Shown piece by piece: positions 40,547 to 48,156 of a DNA stretch of 64,000 nucleotides. The translations under genes and the position numbers were made by a program. This DNA is from Brucella intermedia LMG 3301 (GTDB taxonomy: Bacteria; Pseudomonadota; Alphaproteobacteria; Rhizobiales; Rhizobiaceae), in the NCBI RefSeq assembly GCF_000182645.1, contig NZ_ACQA01000001.1, forward strand, positions 124,001 to 188,000. The letters are read 5' to 3'. The notes under the pieces are model-generated. The model worked only from the letters and a program-made list of their open reading frames with translations, made no database searches and had not been told where the DNA came from. Every line of letters starts with the position of its first letter. Positions within the stretch are counted from its first letter, which is position 1.

Positions 40547-41839
40547 ATGCACGCAGAATTCGAGAATCGCGCTTCCAATCTTTCGCGCCGCCCGCGCCTC
40601 ACCACGTTGGTTCGCGTTCGCTGGCTGGCAATTGCCGGACAGACCGCCGCAGTCATGTTCGTGGCGCTTTATCTGCAATTTGCGTTTGCCGTCGGCATCT
40701 GTTTTGCGCTGATCGCCTGTTCGGCTTGGCTCAACCTTTATCTTGCCTTCCGCTTTCCGACCAACCACCGGCTCAATCCGGCGGCGGCAAGTCTGGTTCT
40801 GGCATTCGACATTCTGCAACTGGCAGGCCTTCTCTATCTTACCGGCGGCCTGCAAAATCCGTTCGTCATCCTGATGATCGTGCCGGTCATCATCTCGGCG
40901 ACCTCGCTTTCTGCCCGCCACACGCTCGTGCTTGGCTTGCTGGTGGTTGCCTGTACATCGGTGCTCACCATCAGGCACGAACCGCTGCCCTGGTATCCGG
41001 GTGAAACGTTGAACCTGCCGTTCCTGTTCGTAATCGGCATCTGGTGCGCCATCATTTCCGCGCTCGGGTTCACCGCGGTCTATGCCTATCGCATCGCCGA
41101 GGAAGCGCGCCAGCTGGGCGACGCATTGAGCGCCGCGGAACTTATTCTCCAGCGCGAACAGCATCTGTCGGCGCTGGATGGGCTGGCTGCTGCAGCGGCC
41201 CATGAACTGGGCACGCCGCTTGCAACCATTGCATTGGTGGTGAAGGAAATGCAGCGCGCCCACACCACCGATCCGGGCCTTGCCGAAGATATCGCGTTGC
41301 TGCATTCGCAGACCCAGCGCTGCCGGGAAATTCTCAGGCGCCTGACCAGTCTTTCCTCCGAAGGCGAAGAACACATGTCGCGCCTGCCGCTCTCATCGCT
41401 CATCGAGGAGGTCATCGCGCCGCACCGCAACTTCGGTATCACCATTGACGTGCAAAAGATGGAAGGTCCGAAGCCGGAACCCGTCACCCGGCGCAACCCC
41501 GGCCTGCTCTATGGCCTGGGCAACCTGGTGGAGAATGCCGTCGATTTTGCGCGCGGGACGGTCAATGTCACCTGGGGCTGGACTGACGGCAATGTGAGCG
41601 TAACCATCCAGGATGACGGCGAGGGGTTCAAACCCGAAATCCTCGACCGGATCGGCGAGCCCTACATGACAAGCCGCGACAATACCCGAAATGGCGGTGG
41701 TTTGGGCCTCGGCCTCTTCATCGCCAAAACCCTGCTGGAACGCTCGGGCGCGCACATCACCTTCCGCAATCGCAACAATCCGGGGCAGGGCGCGGAGGTA
41801 AAGGTGGTCTGGCCGCGTTCCGCATTTACGTCTGTCTGA
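40547..41839 (+). CDS. regB: Redox sensor histidine kinase RegB/PrrB/ActS
   Basis: This 430-residue membrane kinase has six hydrophobic N-terminal segments (about 25-180) containing the redox/quinone-sensing heptad GGLQNPF (100-106). The H-box AAAHELGTPLATIAL gives phospho-acceptor His219. Cys259 (QTQRCREIL) corresponds to the redox-active cysteine of RegB. N and G boxes follow (NLVENAVDFA, DDGEGF, GLGLGLFIAK). It phosphorylates RegA in response to the respiratory redox state. The ATG at 40547 follows ACGAGGGA by four bases. regA lies 197 bases downstream. Confidence 0.95.
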   Translation: MHAEFENRASNLSRRPRLTTLVRVRWLAIAGQTAAVMFVALYLQFAFAVGICFALIACSAWLNLYLAFRFPTNHRLNPAAASLVLAFDILQLAGLLYLTGGLQNPFVILMIVPVIISATSLSARHTLVLGLLVVACTSVLTIRHEPLPWYPGETLNLPFLFVIGIWCAIISALGFTAVYAYRIAEEARQLGDALSAAELILQREQHLSALDGLAAAAAHELGTPLATIALVVKEMQRAHTTDPGLAEDIALLHSQTQRCREILRRLTSLSSEGEEHMSRLPLSSLIEEVIAPHRNFGITIDVQKMEGPKPEPVTRRNPGLLYGLGNLVENAVDFARGTVNVTWGWTDGNVSVTIQDDGEGFKPEILDRIGEPYMTSRDNTRNGGGLGLGLFIAKTLLERSGAHITFRNRNNPGQGAEVKVVWPRSAFTSV

Positions 41840-42036
41840 AGCACGCTTGCGGGCAGGTATTGGATTTTCCTATCAAATCCTCGTGTCCGTGTTTCAAAAT
41901 AGCATTTGAATACAAGGGCTTGCATTGTCCCAGCGCTGGACCTCCTGCTGAAATTGCTTCAACAATTCAGTGGCTATTTGACTTTTTGACGCAGGGGTAT
42001 CAATAAGGAAAGAAAAATACAGGCAGGAAGCACCCG

Positions 42037-42600
42037 ATGGACGACTTGAAGCAGGAAGACACCGAAGCCATAGGCAACGATCCGACCCTCCTTCTGGTTG
42101 ATGACGACAAGCCCTTCTTGCAGCGCCTTGCCCGCGCCATGGAGAGCCGGGGTTTCCAGGTGACGACTGCGGAATCGGTTGAGGAAGGCATCGCCGCCGC
42201 CAAGGCAGCGGCACCGGCCTATGCGGTCGTGGACATGCGGCTCGGCGATGGCAATGGTCTCGACATCATCGAGGCGATTCGCTCGCGCCGCGCTGACACG
42301 CGCGCTATCGTTCTTACCGGCTACGGAAATATCGCAACCGCTGTGAATGCCGTTAAGCTTGGCGCCATCGATTATCTGTCGAAGCCCGCCGATGCCGATG
42401 AGGTCTTTGCAGCATTGACCCGCCGCCCCGGCGAAAAGGTTGCGCCGCCGGAAAATCCCATGTCCGCTGACCGGGTTCGCTGGGAGCACATCCAGCGGGT
42501 TTACGAAATGTGCGAGCGCAATGTCTCCGAAACCGCACGTCGTCTCAACATGCACCGCCGCACTTTGCAGCGCATTCTGGCCAAGCGCGCACCGCGTTAG
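42037..42600 (+). CDS. regA: Response regulator RegA/PrrA/ActR
   Basis: This 187-residue regulator controls respiration, nitrogen and carbon genes under low oxygen. The receiver domain has the acidic triad VDDD (21-24), phospho-acceptor Asp66 (VVDMRLG), Thr in LTGYG and Lys in YLSKPAD. A proline-rich hinge leads to a Fis-type helix-turn-helix (about 164-185, ETARRLNMHRRTLQRILAKR), which is nearly invariant in this family. The stop codon TAG falls inside the left end of an intergenic repeat (42597-42661). The gap from regB suggests it may have its own promoter. Confidence 0.96.
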   Translation: MDDLKQEDTEAIGNDPTLLLVDDDKPFLQRLARAMESRGFQVTTAESVEEGIAAAKAAAPAYAVVDMRLGDGNGLDIIEAIRSRRADTRAIVLTGYGNIATAVNAVKLGAIDYLSKPADADEVFAALTRRPGEKVAPPENPMSADRVRWEHIQRVYEMCERNVSETARRLNMHRRTLQRILAKRAPR

Positions 42601-42661
42601 AGCATAAAATAGAAGAACCTGGAGCGCCGATCTGATCCAATCAGATCGAAACGCGCTCTAA
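42597..42661. repeat. TTAGAGC-type intergenic repeat with 7-bp terminal inverted repeats
   Basis: This 65-bp element begins TTAGAGC (42597-42603) and ends GCTCTAA (42655-42661), an exact terminal inverted repeat. Internally it holds the palindrome GATCTGATCCAATCAGAT (42629-42646), shared with 32621-32638. The TAG within the left end is the regA stop codon. It separates regA from the convergent mmcB gene. Confidence 0.8.
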
Positions 42662-42675
42662 TTCGGACTGCCAGA

Positions 42676-43170
42676 TCAATCGATTTCCGTCTCGGGTACG
42701 TCGAGACCAGCCAATTCGGCGATCGTCAGGCGGGAGGCGCCCGCCCGCGCAAAGCGAAGCATCAGCGCTTTTCGCGTCGCACCGGGTAATTTGTGCTCCG
42801 GCGCATCGCGCATAATTTCCGCTCCATAGCCATCAGAGAGAATGAAGCCGCATTCCTGCGGAAAGATTTCGCTCGGCACTGCCGGGTGGGTGGCGAAGAA
42901 CAGCCGGTCGCAATAGGCGCGATATTCGGGCCATTTGCGATCGGTCTTCCAGTCCTCGATGGATGATTTGATCTCCACGATCCAGATTTCGCCTTTGCGG
43001 CTGAGCGCAATCAGATCGGCGCGCCGGCCCGACGCCAGCGGCAGTTCGGGCAAAGTGGCAAGTCCCATTTCCAGAAAAAGGCGCTGGACGCCGCGCCGCA
43101 CAAGCATGGCGTTCTCAGACTGCCTGCCGTCGGAAAGTGGATGGGTCTGGTTGGGAATCACAATGGGCAT
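42676..43170 (-). CDS. mmcB: MmcB family DNA repair protein
   Basis: This 164-residue protein belongs to the MmcB (DUF1052) family, SOS-linked in Caulobacter. It has a PD-(D/E)xK nuclease-like core visible as RRADLIAL followed by WIVEIKSS, supplying the acidic and lysine ligands, and the conserved EDWKTDRKWPEY stretch. A nucleolytic repair role is likely. It is monocistronic and convergent with regA. No SOS box was identified with confidence. Confidence 0.88.
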   Translation of the reverse strand: MPIVIPNQTHPLSDGRQSENAMLVRRGVQRLFLEMGLATLPELPLASGRRADLIALSRKGEIWIVEIKSSIEDWKTDRKWPEYRAYCDRLFFATHPAVPSEIFPQECGFILSDGYGAEIMRDAPEHKLPGATRKALMLRFARAGASRLTIAELAGLDVPETEID

Positions 43171-43406
43171 GGGCGCATTTTGTGCCCGGTTTTAGAGCGA
43201 AACAATCGGAAATCAGCGGCATGCCGGACGAAAACTGCGGCGGCTGCGCAAAACATGGCCAAAAAATGTCTTAATCAAGGAATTTTCAATTTACGGTTAA
43301 CGTCTGGTTAACAATACTGCCCCATCTTCAACGACAACGAACGATTCGCATCTATCTCCGGCCCATCGCGGTCCCATTGACGGAATGAACCAATCTGGGG
43401 GAATGC

Positions 43407-44027
43407 ATGAATTCTCGCGTCCTAAATCTGACGGCGGCTCTCTTTCTGGGCAGTGTGTTGGCTGGCTGCTCGACCGTAGGCGGCACATTTTATACCGCTT
43501 CCTATTCTTCGGTCACTGATGCCGGCTATGTCGTCCCGGCGATCCCGAGCGAAAAGATTCAACCGCAATATCGTCGCCAGATCGTCAAATATCCGACGGA
43601 CGAAAAGCCGGGCACGATCATCGTCGATACGCGGGAAAAGTTCCTTTACCTCATCATGCCGGAAGGCAAGGCCATGCGCTATGGCATTGGCGTCGGGCGT
43701 GAAGGTTTTGAATGGTCCGGCACGGCGCGGGTCGCCATGAAGCGCGAATGGCCGACCTGGACACCGCCTTCCGCCATGATCAAGCGGCAGCCGGAACTTG
43801 CAAAGTATCGGAACGGCATGGACCCCGGCCTGCGTAATCCGCTCGGCGCGCGCGCCCTTTATCTTTACAACAAGGGTGGCGACACGGGCTATCGTCTTCA
43901 CGGAACGCCGGAATGGTGGTCCATCGGCAAGGCAATGTCTTCCGGCTGCATCCGTCTCATGAATCAGGATATCATGGATCTTTACGACCGCACCGAACAG
44001 GGCGCGAAGGTCATCGTAAAGCAATAA
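43407..44027 (+). CDS. L,D-transpeptidase (YkuD family), lipoprotein
   Basis: This 206-residue periplasmic enzyme has a lipoprotein signal ending in LAGC (Cys21) and a YkuD catalytic domain. The active-site block runs from LHGTPEWWSIG to SSGCIRL, with the nucleophile Cys181. L,D-transpeptidases make 3-3 crosslinks in peptidoglycan or, in Brucella-type bacteria, attach outer-membrane beta-barrel proteins to it. The gene has its own upstream region of about 235 bases and a strong terminator after it. Confidence 0.93.
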   Translation: MNSRVLNLTAALFLGSVLAGCSTVGGTFYTASYSSVTDAGYVVPAIPSEKIQPQYRRQIVKYPTDEKPGTIIVDTREKFLYLIMPEGKAMRYGIGVGREGFEWSGTARVAMKREWPTWTPPSAMIKRQPELAKYRNGMDPGLRNPLGARALYLYNKGGDTGYRLHGTPEWWSIGKAMSSGCIRLMNQDIMDLYDRTEQGAKVIVKQ

Positions 44028-44046
44028 GCTGGGCCATCCGGATATG

Positions 44047-44073
44047 AAAAAGGCCGCTTCAGGCGGCCTTTTT
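44047..44073. terminator. Bidirectional terminator between the L,D-transpeptidase and nfuA-like genes
   Basis: An 11-bp stem (AAAAAGGCCGC, 44047-44057, with GCGGCCTTTTT, 44063-44073) has a 5-base loop and A/T runs on both sides. It lies 20 bases after one stop and 20 bases before the other, so it serves both convergent genes. Confidence 0.93.
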
Positions 44074-44093
44074 CACTTGCAATTTCAAACAGA

Positions 44094-44666
44094 TCAAATC
44101 TGTTCGACCTGCTGCACTTCCGGCACGAAATGGCGCAGGAGGTTTTGAATGCCGTGCTTCAGCGTTGCCGTCGATGACGGGCAACCCGAGCAGGCGCCCT
44201 TCATGTTGAGGAATACGGTGCCGTTTTCAAAGCCACGGAACGTGATGTCGCCGCCGTCCTGCGCAACGGCTGGACGAACGCGGGTTTCGATCAGTTCCTT
44301 GATGATTTCGACGGTTTCCGCATCGGCTTCATCGAAGAATTCTTCGTCGCCATGGGCAGCGGCGGCATCCGCATTGCTGTTGCCTGCCATTGCAGGCGCA
44401 CCGGACATGAAATGTTCCATGATCGTGCCGAGAATGGCAGGCTTCAAGTGCTGCCACTCGCCATCATCCTTCGTTACGGTGATGAAATCATAGCCGAAGA
44501 AAACACCGGTTACGCCTGGAACCGAAAAAAGCTTGGCTGCGAGCGGCGACGTGTTGCCAGCGGTGGAAGGGTCGCGGAAATCGGCGGTGCCTTCCGGCAT
44601 GACGACCTTGCCGGGAAGAAACTTCAGGGTCGCCGGGTTGGGCGTGGTTTCAGTCTGGATGAACAT
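44094..44666 (-). CDS. NifU/Nfu family iron-sulfur carrier protein
   Basis: This 190-residue Fe-S cluster carrier has an N-terminal Nfu-N domain (FIQTETTPNPATLKFLPG) and a C-terminal NifU domain whose CSGC pair (Cys159, Cys162) binds a bridging [4Fe-4S] cluster. Such proteins deliver clusters to apo-enzymes under stress. The ATG at 44666 gives the canonical N-terminus; a longer frame upstream to 44729 lacks conservation. It follows the universal stress protein locus in the opposite part of the strand, with about 110 bases between. Confidence 0.92.
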   Translation of the reverse strand: MFIQTETTPNPATLKFLPGKVVMPEGTADFRDPSTAGNTSPLAAKLFSVPGVTGVFFGYDFITVTKDDGEWQHLKPAILGTIMEHFMSGAPAMAGNSNADAAAAHGDEEFFDEADAETVEIIKELIETRVRPAVAQDGGDITFRGFENGTVFLNMKGACSGCPSSTATLKHGIQNLLRHFVPEVQQVEQI

Positions 44667-44776
44667 GCCAGTTGTCCCGCTTTCAGATTTTGGAACGATT
44701 CTCGTAAGCGCAGATCCATATGGACGCAAGTGCTGTCCCGATGCTGCGCGTGTCAGTTGCCATCAATATAGGGTGA

Positions 44777-45265
44777 TCACGTCACCGCATCAATGTCGTC
44801 GTCGCTCATACCTGCCGGAATGACCGTGACCGGGATCGGGAACTGCGAGCGGCTGGCAAGCGATTGCACCAGGGGGCCGGGGCCTTCCTTGCCCGAACCG
44901 GCAGCCAGAACCAGAATGGCGATATCCTGATCTTCCTCGATGAGGCTGATCAGCTCTGCGGCGGTTTCGCCCTCGCGAATGCTGATTTCCGGCTCGATCC
45001 CTTGATCCGTGCGCACGGTTGCCGCGAATTTTTCCAGCGCCGCCTGCGCGCGATCCTGTGCTTCTGCGCGCATGATTTCTCCAACGCCCAGAATTTGCTG
45101 GAAATCGGAGTCATCGATCACGAAAAGCAGGATGAGCGAGCCGCCCGTGTTTTTTGCACGGCGTGCGGCATAGGCAACGGCGCGCCCGCACTCGGGCGTC
45201 TCGTCGATGACGGCAAGAAACTTGCGGCGGTGACCGGCTTCCCGGCTAAGTCGTTTTGATACCAT
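44777..45265 (-). CDS. Universal stress protein (UspA family)
   Basis: This 162-residue Usp-fold protein has FLAVIDETPECGRAVAYAARRAK at the first strand and helix, and a C-terminal LVLAAGSGKEGPGPLVQSLASRSQFPIPVTVIP. That stretch approximates the ATP-binding G-2x-G-9x-G-S/T pattern. The role is general stress tolerance. The start is set at the ATG 45265; the frame is open further upstream to 45427, but that part is unconserved. It is codirectional with trpS and separated from it by 127 bases. Confidence 0.87.
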   Translation of the reverse strand: MVSKRLSREAGHRRKFLAVIDETPECGRAVAYAARRAKNTGGSLILLFVIDDSDFQQILGVGEIMRAEAQDRAQAALEKFAATVRTDQGIEPEISIREGETAAELISLIEEDQDIAILVLAAGSGKEGPGPLVQSLASRSQFPIPVTVIPAGMSDDDIDAVT

Positions 45266-45392
45266 GGCCGCAATTTGCCATCGGGACCGGCCATCTGCAA
45301 GCTGACATTTGCAGGAGCTTGAGGATCGAAAGTCGATCTTCGAACGGAGAGGACGGCAGCAAAAAAGCTGCCGCCCGCTGGTCAATCGGGAT

Positions 45393-46460
45393 TTAGTTCT
45401 GCAGCCAGCCGACGATGTCGCGGACATGACGCATGGTCTGTTCGGCGATCACGCCGGCCCGTTCGCCGCCATCGCGCAGAACGCTGTCGATGTAGGCCGG
45501 GTCAGCCACCAGCCGACGCATCTCATGGGTGATCGGCGAAAGCTTCGCGACCGCCAGATCGGCAAGCGATGCCTTGAATTCGGAGAACTGGCGTCCGCCG
45601 AATTCGTTGAGCACGTCTTCCTTCGATCGAGCGGAAAGTGCTGCATAGATGCCAACCAGATTATCCGCTTCCGGACGTCCGTCGAGGCCGTCGAGTTCCG
45701 TCGGCAGGCCATCCGAGTCGGTCTTTGCCTTGCGGATCTTCTTGGTGATGGTCTCTTCGTCGTCGATCAGGTTGATGCGCGACAGATCCGACGGATCGGA
45801 CTTCGACATCTTCTTGGTGCCGTCGCGCAGCGACATGATCCGCATGGCCGGGCCGGAAATAACCGGCTCGGTGAGCGGGAAGAAGCCAGAGACCCGCTCG
45901 TCACCGACCTTCATATCCACACCGACCCCAAGCGAGGCGATACGGTCGGAATAGTCGTTGTTGAACTTCTGCGCGATATCGCGGGTCAGTTCCAGATGCT
46001 GCTTCTGGTCCTCGCCAACAGGGACGGCAGTGGCGCGGTAAAGCAGGATGTCGGCGGCCATCAGGCTCGGATAGGCGAACAGTCCGAGGGAAGCATTTTC
46101 GCGGTCCTTGCCTGCCTTGTCCTTGAACTGGGTCATGCGGCTCATCCAGCCGATGCGCGCGACGCAGTTGAACACCCATGCCAGCTCCGCATGCTGCATG
46201 ACGCGGCTCTGGTTGAAGACGATGCTCTTCTTCGGATCGACGCCAGCGGCGAGATAGGCAGCGGTCACTTCCCGGGTCGAGTTCGTCAACTCGGCTGGAT
46301 CGGGTGAAATGGTCAGCGCATGCATATCAACGACGCAATAAATGCAGTCGTTGGTGTCCTGCATGTCCACCCACCGCTTGATTGCCCCGAGATAATTGCC
46401 GAGGTGAAGATTTCCGGTCGGTTGGGCGCCGGAGAAAACAAGCGGTTTGAACGTGCTCAT
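45393..46460 (-). CDS. trpS: Tryptophanyl-tRNA synthetase
   Basis: This 355-residue class I synthetase charges tRNA-Trp. The HIGH equivalent is PTGNLHLGN (14-22) and the KMSKS loop is intact (KKMSKSDPS). The rest follows the bacterial TrpRS pattern. AGGAAA precedes the ATG at 46460 by five bases, but that site directly follows the U-run of a hairpin terminator (46471-46503). This implies a promoter very close to the gene or conditional read-through from murJ. Confidence 0.96.
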   Translation of the reverse strand: MSTFKPLVFSGAQPTGNLHLGNYLGAIKRWVDMQDTNDCIYCVVDMHALTISPDPAELTNSTREVTAAYLAAGVDPKKSIVFNQSRVMQHAELAWVFNCVARIGWMSRMTQFKDKAGKDRENASLGLFAYPSLMAADILLYRATAVPVGEDQKQHLELTRDIAQKFNNDYSDRIASLGVGVDMKVGDERVSGFFPLTEPVISGPAMRIMSLRDGTKKMSKSDPSDLSRINLIDDEETITKKIRKAKTDSDGLPTELDGLDGRPEADNLVGIYAALSARSKEDVLNEFGGRQFSEFKASLADLAVAKLSPITHEMRRLVADPAYIDSVLRDGGERAGVIAEQTMRHVRDIVGWLQN

Positions 46461-46470
46461 GATCGTTTCC

Positions 46471-46503
46471 TAAAAAAGTTAGCCCCGCCGGTGGAGAGCG
46501 GGG
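46471..46503 (-). terminator. Intrinsic terminator abutting the trpS ribosome-binding site
   Basis: On the minus strand, CCCCGC (46503-46498) pairs with GCGGGG (46488-46483), and CTAAC then six U residues follow (to 46471). AGGAAA of trpS begins at the next base. The stem is short, 6 bp, but GC-rich. It would end the murJ transcript right before the trpS start. Confidence 0.7.
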
Positions 46504-46554
46504 ATTTTGAATGCTGGTCTTTTCGCAGAGACGCAGTCGCCTTTCAAGCGCGAA

Positions 46555-48144
46555 TTATTGCTCGCTTTCAGGCGCTTTCTTTGCCGCACCGCGCTTTATG
46601 TTGCGGCGGATCATCCCGGTATTGGCGCCGCCGAGACCAAAGGCAAAGCCGAAATAAACGACCATTGCGGCAATGACGATTGCGGTCACGGTTCCCGCCC
46701 GTACAACAAGCGGCGCAGCCGAGGAAAGCTCGTGGGCGAAGTAGCCGATGGCAAAATGGATGCCGACAGCCATGATCGCGGCAGCCACGAGAAGACGCGG
46801 GATGCGGGTGAGGAGTGGAATATCCTGTCCCCAATGGCCCCGCTTCACCAGTGTCGCAAAAAGCAGCACAGCATTGACCCACCCAGCGACGATTTCGGCG
46901 GTGGCGATGCCCGTCGGCCCGAAATGGGGGAAAAGCGAGATGGCAAGCGAGACATTCACCGCCACCGAAATGGCAGCGAAGATCATCGGTGTGCGGGTAT
47001 CCTCGCGGGCAAAGAAGCCCGGAATGAACGCCTTTATCAGCACGAAAGCAGGAAGACCGAGGCCATAGATCGCCAGAATATTGGAGACGACGAGCGTGGA
47101 ATCCGGGCTGAACTTGCCGCGTTCGAACAGGAGCCGCACGATTGGCTCCGACATGACGAGGAGGGCGGCCGCGGCTGGCAGCGTGAGGAACAAGGTGAAC
47201 TCGACCGAACGGTTTTGCAGGTTCGACGCTTCCTTCATGTGACCGCCACGCAATGCGCGTGACAGTTCCGGCAGAAGCACGGTCGCGACCGCGATGCCGA
47301 CGACACCGAGTGGAAGCTGATAGATGCGGTCCGCATAAACGAGCGAGGAAACCGCGCCTTCCATGCCCGACGCGATATTGGTGTTGATGAGCAGGTTGAT
47401 TTGCGTGATGCCCCCGGTGATGGCGGCAGGAAGCGCCAGCACCAGAAGCCGCCTGACATTGGGCGTGAGGCGCGGACGGCGGAAGCCGATCTTGATGCCT
47501 GCATTGCGCACGGCAATCCAGACGATGGCAAGCTGCACCAGGCCCGCAGCCATGACGCCCCAGGAAAGGCCATATCCCACGGCCAGCGCATCATAGCCGC
47601 GCCACCAGGCCACGGCCAGGACGCCGATCAGGATGATGTTGAGAAAGACCGGGGCTATTGCCGCCGCGAAATAACGGTGCAGCGAATTCAGCATCCCGCC
47701 CATCATCGCGGCAAGCGACATGCAGGCAAGGTAGGGGAACATGATGACGGCGAGGCGCACCGTGTTCTCGAACTTCACCGGATCGTCGGTGAAGCCCGGT
47801 GCGATCACGGTCCGCACGATGAAGGGCATCGAAAGTTCCATCACGATGGTCAGGAACAGGAGCACGGTAAAGAGCACGCCGAACACTTCTTCGGAAAAGC
47901 GACGCGCGCCGTCCATGCCGTTCTTTTCGATCTCCTTGGCAAAAAGCGGCACGAAAGCGGAGTTGAAGGCGCCTTCGGCAAAGAGTCGTCGAAAGGTGTT
48001 CGGGAAACGGAAAGCGGCATTGAAGGCATCGGCCACCGGTCCGGTGCCGAGTGCCGCCGCCATGAACATCTCGCGGGTGAAGCCGAAAATGCGGCTCATC
48101 AGCGTTCCGGACGCGACCGTGGCGAACTTTTTGACCAAACTCAT
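46555..48144 (-). CDS. murJ: Lipid II flippase MurJ
   Basis: This 529-residue polytopic inner-membrane protein has about 14 helices. It shows the MATE-like MurJ signature with FAEGAFNSAFVPLF near the N-terminus and the ARG pattern typical of MviN/MurJ proteins. It flips lipid II across the membrane for peptidoglycan synthesis and is essential in most Gram-negatives. It starts 12 bases after the glnD stop, so the two are an operon. The terminator before trpS probably ends this transcript. Confidence 0.95.
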   Translation of the reverse strand: MSLVKKFATVASGTLMSRIFGFTREMFMAAALGTGPVADAFNAAFRFPNTFRRLFAEGAFNSAFVPLFAKEIEKNGMDGARRFSEEVFGVLFTVLLFLTIVMELSMPFIVRTVIAPGFTDDPVKFENTVRLAVIMFPYLACMSLAAMMGGMLNSLHRYFAAAIAPVFLNIILIGVLAVAWWRGYDALAVGYGLSWGVMAAGLVQLAIVWIAVRNAGIKIGFRRPRLTPNVRRLLVLALPAAITGGITQINLLINTNIASGMEGAVSSLVYADRIYQLPLGVVGIAVATVLLPELSRALRGGHMKEASNLQNRSVEFTLFLTLPAAAALLVMSEPIVRLLFERGKFSPDSTLVVSNILAIYGLGLPAFVLIKAFIPGFFAREDTRTPMIFAAISVAVNVSLAISLFPHFGPTGIATAEIVAGWVNAVLLFATLVKRGHWGQDIPLLTRIPRLLVAAAIMAVGIHFAIGYFAHELSSAAPLVVRAGTVTAIVIAAMVVYFGFAFGLGGANTGMIRRNIKRGAAKKAPESEQ

Positions 48145-48156
48145 TTACTGAAAAAC

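Noticed and set aside
45351..45376. GGCAGC/GCTGCC hairpin next to the trpS stop as its terminator
   Set aside because: The U residues are in the loop, not after the stem, so it does not fit an intrinsic terminator; left uncalled.
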